NCBI GenBank assembly: GCA_964019695.1
Contig: OZ026530.1
Span: 36,132,835 to 36,196,834, forward strand
DNA length: 64,000 nt
Direction of reading: 5' to 3'
Source of the DNA: Loripinus fragilis
Taxonomy: Eukaryota; Mollusca; Bivalvia; Lucinida; Lucinidae
The notes beneath the pieces were generated by a model, which searched no databases, was not told the origin of the DNA, and saw only the letters and a program-made list of their open reading frames with translations. Made by a program: the position numbers and the translations under genes. This document shows positions 30,312 to 42,637 of the stretch, in pieces; position 1 is the first letter of the stretch, and every line of letters starts with the position of its first letter.

Positions 30312-30870
30312 TTTCTTTCTATCTTTACTGGTTCGCTCATACATGAGCATTACACCAGGGAGTGCGAATTTGGAAATTTTGATAAAATAAAAAACAAAAA
30401 ACACAAAAAAACGAAACAACACAAAAAAACACAAAAACTTTTGGCTGAATTTTTGTTTAAATAAGGAGTGCCCTAAACTCCTCTGTGGACTGGGCATTTG
30501 CCAAAGAAGGAGGCAGACTATTCCAATGTGGAATAGTTCGGGGGAAAAAAAGAATTCTTCAGGGCATCACTGTATGTCTGGTGTCTGCGGTATTGAGCAC
30601 TTTGTGATTACCTGGTAGTTTTCAAACTATGAGCAGGGGTCATATACTTGTCTTTTTCAATAGACACTGCTCCACAATGAATCTTGTGAAAGAGAAGCAA
30701 GGAGGACTGGTCCCTACGGGCCTCAAGAGATGGCCATTCAAGCTCATCAAGCATTTCGCCGACGCTACTGGTGTTTCGCCATCTCCTGCAGGTCCAACAG
30801 CTGCTGTCCTCTGAACTTTCTCAATCTGATTAATCTGAAGTTTGACTTTGAGTGAGGGCTCCAAATCCCC
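30312..30870 (-). mobile_element. LINE 3' fragment, copy L4
   Basis: Minus strand: KLQINQIEKVQRTAA, then after frameshifts the counterparts of the L2 C-terminal region, a long A/T-rich 3' UTR (ACAAAAAAAC repeats), a hairpin (30328-30358) and an (AAAG)n tail to about 30308. Truncated at 30870. Confidence 0.8.
30328..30358 (-). other. LINE 3'-end hairpin, copy L4
   Basis: CTGGT/ACCAG and GCTCAT/ATGAGC stems with the GTAAT bulge opposite GA. Compared with copies L2 and L3, stem changes occur in pairs. Confidence 0.75.
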
Positions 30871-31352
30871 CTCTCGGTTGGGTACCCAGAGATTATATTT
30901 GCTTTGAACTGTTCTTGAATCGCTTTGTGCCTTCTATCATGTACTCATCATGAGTTTTCACTACTTCAAACTGTGATATATTTAAATTTTGATCTTTTTC
31001 TGTACTGACATTTAAAATTATTCCCGTTTTCTACAATAATAGTCGCGAATACCTATGACAACAAGCTGTATGCCTTTATCCAATTGTACTTATCATATAC
31101 TTCGATTTATTTACGTATGGACCAATGATTTATGTGACCTGTGTCGGTTTAAATTGTGTCTAGCGGTTGTGAAAAGCTCTAAATAATCGCAAAACGTGTA
31201 AATTTTCACTCAACCTGTCGTTGTCAGCAAACAAATCAGAGAGCGAGCAGGGGAGGTAACCAATATGAGTGCTATTGATATTTTCCGCCGGCCACTTTCA
31301 AGCCCCTTAGGTTCATCGCAAAGCTGCAACACACCAGTAAATACATTCCTCC

Positions 31353-31405
31353 ATCCATCCATCCATCCATCCATCCATCAATCAATCAATCAATCAATCA
31401 ATCCA
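31353..31405. repeat. (CATC)n/(AATC)n microsatellite
   Basis: CCATCCATCC followed by AATCAATCAATC. The proline- and serine-rich 94-codon frame here is a repeat artefact. Confidence 0.95.
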
Positions 31406-31631
31406 CCCAACCTCCGAGCAAGCCAGTCACCACCCCCTCCCTCCCCGAGGTTGCATCCCTCCCTCCCTTTGTTTTTTTTCCCTTCTGCTTATGTGACTGC
31501 TGTGTTTGGTGTATTTGTTGACAAGCTTTCTACATGTAGGCTACGTTAAACTGGTTACTTGAACTTCAGAGGAGACCATAATACTGTTATGTGAATTAAT
31601 TAGAGACTACCTACTTCCGTACATCCATGTT

Positions 31632-32400
31632 ATAGGCGCGTTGCTGAATTTCATATGAGGCTTACTTTATGAGAAAACATACCTCATCGTCATAAAGGAT
31701 GAAACCGGTCTCAAATCAAAACTAAATGCCTCTACTTTAATTTTGGTTGGGTCGTACGTTCGAAAATTGGTAGCGTCATATCTAAAAAAGGGGAGATAAC
31801 TCTATCCTTGCAAAAAAGGGAATTGTGAAGTACGAATTTCGAATCGATTTTTTGCAGTGTTAAAACATTATTTTTTCGTTAATTATTTTATTTTCTAAAA
31901 TTAATTTAACTTTTATTTATCTTTAAATCAAATTTGACTCATTTTCTTCATTTGCAGATACAGCTAATGAGGGATAACTCTTACTACCCTATAAAATAGA
32001 ACATTTCCCTCGATATCGTTTCTGATAATACCGTTATTTTTAGTAAAAATGCGTAAAACTTGATCAATTCGACGAAACATACAAATTTGCTATTCAAAAA
32101 CATGATTGACAGCATTCTGACATGCTTGACGGCTCGGAAAATCGCTTGCAAAGTTGCTACCACCGTGTGAAAAATACTATGTTTTCGTGCATTTCACCAA
32201 ATACACTTGATATACTATTAGGCGCAGTCTCTAAATGCTTTTGAGAAAATTTACCTCATCGTCCTAAAGGATGAAACTAGTCTTCAATTGAAGATAAATG
32301 TCTACACTTAATTTTTTGGGGGGTCGCACACTCAGAAATTGGTAGCGGCATATTGAAAAAAAGGGGAGATAACTTTATACTTGCAGAAAACAGAATCACG
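31632..32400 (+). repeat. Left inverted arm of the 5.5-kb element
   Basis: The arm contains an internal tandem duplication of about 580 bp: the ACCTCATCGTC...AAAGGATGAAAC segment occurs at about 31681 and again at about 32251, each followed by GGGGAGATAACT. Confidence 0.75.
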
Positions 32401-32579
32401 AAATACGAATTTTAAAAGTATCAAGTATGGACTTATTTCTGAAGACAAAGGGTCTGACACATTTCTTTAAGGTAATTTGGTATGCTAAATCTGAAAACCA
32501 ATGTTTGCAAGCTGAGAAATGGCGTCTTATTGAGCTTATTTGCATGTTTTCAAGATGGCCGCCAAAATCATACAGAATC

Positions 32580-32860
32580 TTACATTGTTGTTGATTCATT
32601 GGTCAATGTACCTCGGAGTATTTGTGGGGGTTCTGTGTTGGTCTTTGTTTTATCATGCATCTATGTGTTTCTATTTTTGTTAACACCTTGACGAGGAAGA
32701 GAATGATAGTTGCTTTGTTTTAAGTGTCTTCCTGGTGTCTTGTGACTGCAAGTGTTCTGTTGCTCTTCCTCACGATGCCGTGGGTTGATCTGCAGTAGTG
32801 ATTGTGTTTTTTCCTGTTTATCCTCACTTACTTTTGCGTATCTAGTGTCCATCTATTGTA
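32580..32860 (+). repeat. Dispersed repeat C, copy 2
   Basis: TGTTGTTGATTCATTGG...GCTCTTCCTCACGATGCCGT and GGGTTGATCTGCAGTAG match 16780-17090. Confidence 0.55.
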
Positions 32861-33699
32861 ATGAATGTTTCATTCATAGCACTATTTTGAACTAGGTTCG
32901 AGCTTTTAAAGTGATAAACGAGAAATGAGTTTTGAGAATCGACAAGTAGCTTTGATTTAACTGTCGTCAAAATGTCCATTCTTCCTAGCAACACCCACAA
33001 AATGTGTTACACTATCTATATATCAAAAGTAAAAGCATTTAAATTCCTTAGTACCAAATGGTCGAAGTTAGACCAGCCTTGCGTCCTCAGGACAACTTCT
33101 CACGGGCGTCCAATTGCTTGTGGGACCGCATTCAATAGGTAAAAATATTGCCCTCAAAATAACCCCATTTGAGCTATGTGAAATTTCGTGGTTTCCATGG
33201 CAACAAACAATGCGCTTCAAAACAGGTTAGTATGTCCCTACAAATTACTTATATCTCAGCAGAAACTCATCCTAAAGTACTAACTCGATAAAAAACAAAA
33301 GTAAGACATGGCAGCTTCATTCAGCGGTAAAGTATGCTAGTAAGCAAATTTGCATATTCATGAAAATTAATGAATACATTAGAAAATCGTAAAAAATAAG
33401 TGGGTGCACCCACAAAGATACTTACAACTCAGCTGCGAATTATTTTTGGCAACCACTCTTGGTACCAAATAATGCCAAATCACTGCACTTTTACCAAATT
33501 GTCCATTTAACAAATTTTCTAACATTCTCAATCATAAATATTGATCAAAATATAGAAATAAGAGAAAATTTTAGAAAAATTAAAGGGGTGTACTTACAAG
33601 ATTACGCATATGTCAGTTGCTAGTTATATCCTATTCTCAAATTAAAGACTAGAACTAATTTTTATCATTCTGTGTTCTTCTTTCTTTTTAATGTGTTCT

Positions 33700-35960
33700 T
33701 ATACAGTCATGAGACAAGCAATTGAGATCATTTGTATATTCATCATAGGGTCAACGAGCTATAGCTCAACTTTTATTTGGTACCATGGTTGGCAGTCCAG
33801 GATATATGGCAGCTGAAATATCGGTTATTTTGTAGGTCAAACCACTTTAGTTTTCTACTATCTTTGACTTATTCTTTTTATGTGTTCTTTAATATTCGTG
33901 AATATGAAAATTAGATATTTCGAATACATATAAATATAGGGTCACATACCTGTATTTCAACATTTATTTGGTACCAAGTTTTGTAGTCTAGGATAGTAAG
34001 CAGCTGGTGTAGAGGTAATTTGGAAGGGATACCACCTTAATTAATCTACCAATTTTGTCTTATTTCTTATGTTTACATTAATATTTATGGGTATTCAAAT
34101 TAGATCATTCGTGTATTTAATCATTATCATCAAATGAAAATGTCTCAACTTTTATTTAGTACTTAGTTTTGAAGTTAATCATAGTAAGCGGTTGACTTAG
34201 TGGTTAATTTGAACATAAATCACCTTACTTTTCTACAAATTTTCTGTTATTTCTTAAGTATTAATTAATATTCATGAATATATTCGAATTAGATAATTTG
34301 TAAATTTAATCATTTTGGTCAAAATGCAATGTCTCAACTTGAATTAGGTACTAAGTTTTGCAGTCTACGATAGTTGGCAGTAGACATATAGGTAATTTTG
34401 TAGCTATACCCCCTTAATTTTTCTTTCTATTTTCTCTTATTTCTTATGCTTTCATTCATATTCATGAATATTTAAAATATTAAATTCGTATATTTTATCA
34501 TTTTGATCAAATGGCTATGTCTCAACTTTTATTTGATACCAAGTTTTGTAAGATAGGATAATTATCAGCTAGCGTCATGTTAATTTTGTAGGTATACCAC
34601 CTTAATTTTTCTTCCAATTTTGTCTTGTTTCTTATGTTTACATTAATATTCATGAATATTTAAATTAGATAATTCGTATATTTAATCATTTTAGTGAAAT
34701 GATTATGTCTCAACTGTTATTGGGTACCAAGTTTTATAGTCTAGGATAGTTTGCAGCTGGAGTACATGTAATTTTGTAGGTATACCCCCTTAATATTTCT
34801 ACCAATTTAGTCTTATTTCTTATGTTTATATTAATATTAATGAATATTTGAATTAGATAATTCGCATAGTTAATAGTTTTGGTTAAATGGCAAAGTCTCA
34901 ACTTTTATTTGGTACCAAATTTTATAGTCTAGTCTAATAAACAGCAGACATATAGGACATTTTGTAGGTATACCACCTCCATTTTCTACCAATTTTCCCT
35001 TATTTATACTTTTTACATTAATATTCATGAATATTCAAATTAGATACTTCGTATATTTAATCATTTTGGTCAAAATACAATGCCTCAGCTTTAATTTGGT
35101 ACCAAGTTTTGTTTCAACGATAGTTGGCAGTAGATATATAGGTAATTTTGAAATATACGCCCTTAATTTTTCTACCAATTTTCTCTTATCTCTAAGGCTT
35201 CCATTAATATTCATGAATATTTAAATTAGATAATTCGTATATTTCATCATTTTGATCAAATGGCTATGTCTCATCTTTTATTTGGTACCAGGTTTTGTAA
35301 GATAGGATAGTTAACAGCTAGAGTACTGGTAATTTTGTAAGTATACCACCTTTATTTTTCTACAAATTTTCTCTTATGTCTTATGTTTGAATTTATATTC
35401 TTGAATATTTAAATTAGTTATTTCGCATATTTTATCATTTTAGTCAAATGACAATGTCTCAACTTTTATTTCGTACCGAGTTTTGTAGTCTAGGCTAGTA
35501 CGCAGCAGACATATAGGACATTTTATAGGTATACCCCCTTAATTTTTCTACCAATTTTTTTTCTTATTTCTTACGTTTACATTAATATTCATGAATATTT
35601 AAATGAGATAATTCGTATATTTAATCATTTTAGTCAAATGGCTTTGTCTCGACTTTTATTGGGTACCAAATCTTGTAGGATAAGATAGTTAGCAGCTGGT
35701 GTAGTGGTAATTTTGTTGATACACCCCTTAATTTTTCGACCAATGTTCTCTCATTTCGTATGTTTTCATTAATAATTATGAGTATGCAAATTAGATAATT
35801 CGTATAACTCTTCAGTTGATCGTTTTGCCAATGTCTCAACTTTAATTTGGCACCACAATTCTTAGTCTGGAATGATAAACAGCGACATATAGGTAATTTT
35901 GTAGGTGACACCCCTTAATTTATTCTACATTTTTTCTCATTACTTACGTTTTCATTAATA
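33700..35960 (+). repeat. 188-bp satellite, about 12 units
   Basis: TTGGTACCAAG-like landmarks recur at about 33778, 33968, 34150, 34343, 34530, 34720, 34910, 35097, 35283, 35471, 35660 and 35848, a regular spacing of about 188 bases. Each unit has ATTCATGAATATT palindromes, TTAGATAATTCGTATATT, ATGTCTCAACTTTTATTTGG and GTAGGTATACCACC. Units are diverged, so the array is not recent. Confidence 0.9.
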
Positions 35961-36296
35961 TTCTTGAATATGCAAATATGATATTATTAATATCTAATAT
36001 AAGCGTCATATTGCTGTTTCTGAAATTCTATTTTATCTATTTAAGAAAGAAAGACTAGACATTTCAAACAGATATACTTTTGTGTGAGTAAAAGTAAAAA
36101 AAAAAAAGCAGAGAAGCAATATTTCAAGGAGGTACTTAACGGCGCTCATCTATGCTGGTTTTACATTATTTCTAGTACCTGAGTTACTTCCCCATTTTAT
36201 GAATGACGATACTCGATTTTAACGTACAATCCTCACAAATTGATAGTACAGATATATTTATCTTTAATAGAGGCATGTATCATCATTTAGGACGCT

Positions 36297-36495
36297 TTTT
36301 GTTTGTTTGATTTGATTCTTTACGTCCACTCAACAATCTTTCAGTTATGCGGGACGGGTCTTCCTGGGTTGAACCAGTACAAAGCCAGGATAAATGTGTC
36401 TTGCTCAAGGACACAACGCAGTGACGCCAGTGAGGCTCGAACCCACGGCCCTTCGGTCTCGAGTCAAGCACTCTACCACTGAGCCACTGCGCTCC
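36297..36495 (-). mobile_element. tRNA-derived SINE, copy 4, with perfect 13-bp duplication
   Basis: Minus strand begins GGAGCGCAGTGGCTCAGTGG (A box), has GGGTTCGAGCCTC (B box) near 36425-36440, and ends with AATCAAACAAACAAA. CATTTAGGACGCT flanks it exactly (36284-36296 and 36496-36508). The insertion lies in the right arm of the 5.5-kb element, so it is younger than that element. Confidence 0.95.
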
Positions 36496-36499
36496 CATT

Positions 36500-37124
36500 T
36501 AGGACGCTAATGTAAGTTTTCTCCAAAAGTAAATCAGCGAATCTCCGATGCTCGTATCAAGTGTATTGGAAAAATGCATTAAAACGCTGTTTTTCCACAC
36601 AGGAGGTGGCAACTTAAGAAGCAAATTTCTGAGCCGTCAGGCATATCAGGATGTTGTAAATCATGTTTTTGAAAAGCGAAAAGACAATTGTTTTAGAAAT
36701 TATGAAGTTTTGCGGGTTCTGATTAAATATAACGGTATTATAAGGAATTATATAGAGGGAAATATTAAATTATATAGGGTAGTAAGAGTTATCCCCCCAA
36801 AATACTATGTTTAAATTTATAAAAATCAATAAAACTCATACAAATATAAATGACAGTAAACATACTTTTAGAAAATAAAAAAAAATGCGAAAAAGAACGT
36901 CTTTTTGTCAATACAAAATCAGTTTAAAAACCGTACTTTACGTTTCCGTTTTTTGCAAACATTGAGTTATCTCCCCATTTTTTAATATGATGCTACCAAT
37001 TTTTGAGCGTACGACCTAATCAGAAATAAAGTAGAGTCATTCATCTTGAATTTAAGACCTGTTTCATCCTTTATGACGATGAGGTAAGTTTTTTCGAAAA
37101 TTTGAATTTCAGCAACGCGCCTAT
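36500..37124 (-). repeat. Right inverted arm of the 5.5-kb element, outer part
   Basis: Complement of 31632-32250. The 88-codon frame at 36548-36814 lies wholly in the arm; the matching part of the left arm is not open, so coding is unlikely. Confidence 0.75.
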
Positions 37125-37264
37125 TATTCAGATTTGCATTTGTTGGGCAGAAAAACAGACTTAGTTGAAATTAAAATGACTCATTAAGCTTTTTAAGGTT
37201 TTATTGCCTTTTCTAGTTCATATACTACTATTGAACTGTTTATACGAATAAAACCCATGTTTAT

Positions 37265-37400
37265 AAAATATTGTGGAAATTTTTTTCTTGTTTTCTTTTT
37301 GTTTTTTGTTTTGTTTTGTTTTTTCCTAAAATTTAAAATTCGCACTCACTGGTGTAATGACCAAAATTTGATCGAACCAGTATCATAAGAACGAAAGAAA
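37265..37400 (+). mobile_element. Isolated LINE 3' tail, plus strand
   Basis: TTTTGTTTTGTTTT, AAATTCGCACTCACTGG, the 3' hairpin (37349-37380) and a GAAAGAAAG tail are in plus orientation, while the LINE body just to the right (37405-38150) is in minus orientation and lacks its own tail. Confidence 0.75.
37349..37380 (+). other. LINE 3'-end hairpin, copy L5
   Basis: CTGGT/ACCAG outer stem, GACCAA/TTGATC inner stem with one mismatch, and the GTAAT/GA bulge. Confidence 0.7.
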
Positions 37401-37404
37401 GAGC

Positions 37405-38150
37405 GAGAGGAATGGTTCTTCAAGGCATCACTGTATGCCTGGCGTCTGCGGTATTGAGGACTATGTGATGACCTGGTAGTTTTCAAACTGAAAGCAGGGG
37501 TCATATATTTGTCTTTTTCAACAGACACAGCTCCACAATGAATCTTGTGAAAGAGAAGCACGGAGGACTGGTCCCTCTGGGCCTCAAGAGATGGCCATTC
37601 AAGCTCATCAAGCATTTCGCGGATACTACAGCGGGCTGCTGTACTCTGAACTTTCTTAATCTGAAGTTTCGAATGAGGGCTCCAAGTGGGTGCTGCATAC
37701 TCTAGTTTAGACCGAACTTGTATTCAACTTCCTTAGAACTCCTATAGGTGCAAAAGTAAAGTTCCTTCGAAGGAAACCAAGTGTCTTAGTTGGTTTGGAA
37801 GAGATTTATGAGACATGGTGACCCCACCAATCCATGTTGTCAGTGATGATGATACAAAAGTATTTTGCTGACTGTACATTTTCCAAAGTTTGGTTGTGTA
37901 GTGAATAGTCGAAAAGAATTTGTTTGTGATGCTGATGCTGAGTCACTCTCATTGAGTGATATTTAGTTACATTAATTTTATTTGCCAATTGGCTTCCCAC
38001 TGTCCTAAGCTGGTTAGGTCTTCTTGCAAGATCAAACTATCCTGAAATGAATGTTTAATCCTATACAGGAAACTGTCGTCTGCGAACAGGCGAACAGAAG
38101 ACCTGATGGTATCTGGATAATCATTTATGAAGATGAGGAACAGGAACAGG
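37405..38150 (-). mobile_element. LINE pol fragment, copy L5
   Basis: Minus strand from 38150: LFLIFINDYPD, RLFADDSFLYR (catalytic DD), ILQEDLTSLGQWEANWQ, then a frameshift, HSMRVTQHQHHKQILFDYSL, NVQSAKYF and, after damage, LDELEWPSLEAQRDQSS to about 37540. The 3' portion after YSDALKN is absent; instead a plus-strand tail follows. Upstream it ends abruptly near the start of the duplicated segment at 38164. Confidence 0.85.
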
Positions 38151-38163
38151 ACTGAAAAAGAAA

Positions 38164-39632
38164 AACATAAAGAAACACATGCATGCCAATTACCTCATAG
38201 CATTTGATCTCTATCATCATTGCAAAAAATAATAAACAAAATATGTTTAAAATGATACTTAGAATTGAATTTATCGACACTGAAACAACTACAATGTATA
38301 AAAAAGTTGCGCTGTGAAAGACATAGATATATATTTAATGGCATCTTAAAATTAGAGGTTACCTTTAATATCATATCTATACTGCTTTTATATATGCAGG
38401 AATATGTATACACACGCAGCCTGATTTCAAAGAAATGCTGCTTCTGAATCCACATCATTTCATTAATATGTGCAAATGAAAGGACAACCCTACAATTAAA
38501 TGTTTAAAGTTATATGGAAGATTACCCTTAATGTCAGGACTATTTCCATGATATACCCCACAAAAAGTTAAAAAAGTTTCACTTGATGGTCATTATTAGA
38601 AATGTACCTGTATATTAGCTTATGCTATGTATGTTACCATCTGCTAACAGGCCGATGTGAGGATATATTCCTTCCAGTATATGGTATTTACCATATTCTA
38701 TCATAGTTTCAACATGCCTGATTTTTTATGAAAGGAGGCTTGGTCTAGCTATGCTTAGTATATGCAATTAGCGGGTAGTAGCCTTATAAAAAGTGTTGTG
38801 TTTTACAATGATGGAAACAAACACAAGAAATGTGTGAAATGAGAAAAGAAATATATTTTAGTCCTATAAGCATGAGATCATGGCCAAGTCCTCATGAAAG
38901 CTGTACCTAGGAACATATACCTTTGAGAAATGACTCAATTTCAGATGGTAAAATGTAACGTAAGTAACAACTAAAACACATCTTATGTATAAAAGGATAG
39001 ATAGTTGCATAAAATGACGTATTCATACAAAGCATTAAGCAAAAACATTATTTCTTTAAAATGAAATGGTTATTTTTAGTTGTATTACATTTTAATTGAT
39101 TTTATACAGTAACGTACTTTACATGCCTATTATGAATATTTGACAGCGGTAAACTTGGTAAATCATTGCTTTCCAAACATAATAGACACACACCTAGCAG
39201 GATAGCCATAAAAAAATTCTTCCATTAGGATAGAAGGGAACTTAAAATTAGAATTTGGCCCCTATATCAATAAAATATTGCTACAATTTTCACCGATTTT
39301 TTGCACTTAAATGACCTTTGATCCAAGCACACATCATGCCTTGATGATGCTGCTTGTTTATATAGCATGGCTGTATTATCCAAAAGAGATTTTGCGGTAC
39401 TTTGAATCATAATTTTGGATAGCTAATTGATAAAACGCTAAAATCTGACGTATTTACAAGAATTTTTCACTCAGTTGACCTTTGACCTAATTCTGGGACT
39501 TTGGGGGCATTTCCAGACTTGGCATCCACCCATATCCTTCTTAAAACACATCAAGATACACTTTGAGCATGGATGCCAAAATGTATTCAAAAATGCCAAC
39601 AGATTTTTTTTCACGCTCTGGATGGCCAACTA
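38164..39632. repeat. 1.47-kb duplicated segment, copy 1 (uninterrupted)
   Basis: Collinear and very similar to 42638-43497 plus 48506-49130. Differences are scattered substitutions and small indels. Non-coding; the 60- to 87-codon frames it contains appear in both copies because of the duplication. Its right end coincides with the centre of a 14-bp palindrome (39625-39638). Confidence 0.9.
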
Positions 39633-39815
39633 GTTGGCAATCCGAATGGAAAAAAGATGCATATTTTTGGTTTTGTTGGCATTTTTGAGTACATTTGTTA
39701 GACCACTTTTAACATAATATTTAGCATGTGTACAAAGCCATAGGGGTGGATGCCAAGTCTGAATTTGCATATGAAGGCCAGAAATTAGGTCAAAGGTCAT
39801 TGAGTGCAAAAATGA
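39460..39815. repeat. Inverted repeat centred at GCCAACTAGTTGGC
   Basis: Left arm TTGACCTTTGACCTAATTCTGG, CAGACTTGGCATCCACCC and TCAAAAATGCCAAC (39460-39600) matches the complement of 39670-39815. The centre is a perfect 14-bp palindrome at 39625-39638. Looser inverted similarity (AATGACCTTTGATC near 39310 and GGTCAAAGGTCATC near 39968) suggests a longer foldback. Confidence 0.75.
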
Positions 39816-42637
39816 GAAAATATGTACTACTGTAAAACAACTTTATCTTTTTATATGTAAACATATTTCATTTCAAGCCAAATTTTGTATGCTTTTAGTC
39901 ATAAGTCTGAAAAACATTGAGAAAATGTTTTTTATAACTAAATGTTCATATGTCGACTTTAAAATTGGGTCAAAGGTCATCAAGTGCAATAATCGAAGCA
40001 TTTTTACAAACTGTGTTTCTTTTTTTCTATTGTCCAACAACAAGATGCTTTTTAAACTCTAAAAAGAGTAGAGGTCTTTTAGAAGGCTTAAATTGACATG
40101 TTTATCATAAAAGGAACCCCTTTGGAAGCATCCTTATATGGATTTTACAAAGACAAACATCGTAAGTTTTGTTCAATCCTGACGGAAATTCTCCCTCAAT
40201 TGGGCTAAACTAAGATATATCGGCTACTCAGAGAGTTTGCTGCATCTCTCAGAAAGTGAAACTATTTTCAGTTTGGGACATTTCTTGGGGCCTTAGAAAC
40301 CCATATTTTAATAACTTTTCGGTGGTCATTTTTCTATAAATTACCTGTAATCAACGTTACCCTACTGGCATTGAAAATAACAGTACACACAGTACAAGGC
40401 TAATGTTGATTTATTTTAATAGTATTAGTGAAACAGTTTAAGCATCAAATGTCTAAACTAGACATAAAAATCAATTGCATACATCTGTGATATGTATTTC
40501 TGCTTGTCAGCGATACGTATGTTACATTTTATACTAAATTGCTGATAATGACTTTATAAATTACATGTATTAGAATAAACCATGATACATGACCTTAAAT
40601 ATACATGATATGGAACTATTTTCTATTTGAAAATGTTCATTTTCATATATTTGAAGCTGTTTACAACTTTTAACTTGCAATGAAGAGAAATCAAGTAGAT
40701 ATTTAAATATGCTTATTAGTATACAATTTTTACTGGCTCCAGCATGTAACGCATAGCTGCTTACAGATTCATTTTTCTATCATTTACATTGCATTGGAAT
40801 TGGCAAAATATATTTCATTATGAAATCAAATTATGACTATATTAACAATAATGGATCTTAAACTGCTGCACATATATGAATGAGGTAACGTAGGTAACAA
40901 AAGATGCCTTACATAAATGGATAAAGGTAGTAAATTGTTGCTTTTATAAAATTTGGGTCTGCTCTCCACAATTCGCTTACATATACTACGCACATTTTAT
41001 TCTATATAAGACTTAATTTAAAAGAGTGATATGGGTTGGTCTGCAGTGTGTGAATGTGGTATTTCCTGGTCTTACTCAATTACTTTTTGTAATTTGCTTT
41101 GTTCTTTTACATTCATATTGCAGTTTTCAGATTTCTACCAATGGTACATAACGATAAACATGCAATCTACATCATGATTCAAATATTGACTTAATATCAA
41201 TAATTTACTTAAAATAGCTTAGCAATATTTCATACATCTAGTGGCAAGGCAGGAATTAAGGCAGGGGCGTGCTGAGTGTCTTCTATAGCAGGTATAGGTT
41301 TTTGAAGATTGCAAAAATAACATCGTCGTACAGAGCCAGCATGGTTTATGTCCAAATATAGGATGATACATAGATCTAGTATTAAAGATTTTCCTTGTAT
41401 GCTGAATTCTTTTAGTTTTCACTTTTCACTGTTGACAATTACATTATAAAACTAATTTATCATCTGTCCCCATTAGAATCTGCTATGTTTGTTGAATTAG
41501 ATTTCATATCATATTGTAATGTTGATTATCTTATTATATTCTGCAGCGATTCTGATAGAAACTATTCTGCTTATAAATTATCTTAGACTAACGAAGGTTG
41601 GTTGAGGTAAGGCTACCTGAGTCATGTAGCAGTCTTGTAAAACATCTGAACATATTTCATGGTAACATAAACAACAAATCACACGAACGTTAGTGATACT
41701 TTATTTTAAAGATCAGTTAACTGTTTTATTCTTAAGCATAAAACAAAAAAAAACATGACTCCCAAAATTCACTAGTATGGTTTGCGTCTCTGAAACTCAC
41801 AGATTAAACTGAATGTTTAAAAAGTAGTGTCACACGCAGCTGATTTCTCTGCTTTTCTTATTCACAAGATAGTTTGTTTTTAGTTTTGTTTATGCAGTAT
41901 TTCATTTTGTTGAGCTCTTTGTAACCCTAGGCCTATGAAAAGTGAGTTATGGTCTGTTTGTTGGCTTTAAAAGGTTTACTAAATTAGGCGTTTTGTGATA
42001 GTCTTAAATATATAGGCAAAACCATCGAAAATGTGAACAACATTGCTGACAACAGCTTGCAGAAAGCATTTTAAGCATAAACTTGCTCACTCTCGTACCT
42101 ATATCCTTGTAGATATTTGTGAAGACTAACACTGTTTGAGGACTGTCTTGTATATAGTGAAAGGAAAGTAGTTCAGTTTTATTTCAAGAGTAATGCCATA
42201 TTAAAATTATGCATTTCGAGTATGTTACAAGTTACAAGTGCTATCCAACCTGATATATTGCACTTGTATCTACAAGCAGTAGATGTATACATTAATGTTA
42301 GTCACCTACCCAATATGCAGTCAATCCCTGTCTTAGCAAATTGTCATGGTAAACAGATAGTTAACTACCTTAGGATCTTATATACATCAAGCAAATCAGA
42401 GATGTTAAACCAAAGGTTTATGCTAGTAAATGTACATATTAGATAACCATTTCAGGACACATTTACTCTAAATACTAAGAAATAACCCCAAACTGATGGA
42501 AAACTATGAACACAATCAAATCATCAGGTGCTCCAATATGGTGAATGCCTGTGTTCCTAAGAAGTCACCAGACATCTGTTTTGGGGAAATTTAATTTGGA
42601 ACAAAACTTGCATTGGCATTTTACAGTTAAAAAGAAT
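39816..42637. other. Unassigned AT-rich sequence
   Basis: No gene recognised. A short fragment of repeat C lies at about 41035-41110 (GGGTTGGTCTGCAGTGTGTG). Reading frames are short and lack domains. Confidence 0.4.

Larger units (their letters stand above)
31632..37124. mobile_element. 5.5-kb element with long inverted arms and satellite core
   Basis: The left end ATAGGCGCGTTGCTGAA and right end TTCAGCAACGCGCCTAT are inverted. Collinear inverted similarity extends from 31632 to about 32400 on the left and from 37124 back to about 36100 on the right, after discounting the SINE at 36297-36495. Shared words include ACCTCATCGTCATAAAGGAT, GGGGAGATAACTC, GGATAACTCTTACTACCCT, CAAAAACATGATT and ATACACTTGATA. 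Inside are repeat C (32580-32860), unassigned DNA, and a 12-unit 188-bp satellite (33700-35960). No transposase was found. Long arms and satellite core recall Foldback-type elements; the family is not recognised. Confidence 0.8.

Noticed and set aside
33700..35960. Regularly spaced repeats that might be a CRISPR array
   Set aside because: The whole 188-bp unit repeats with no unique spacers, in an intron-containing eukaryotic genome. It is a satellite.
36548..36814. 88-codon frame in the right arm of the 5.5-kb element
   Set aside because: The matching left arm does not keep the frame open, so there is no sign of selection for coding.
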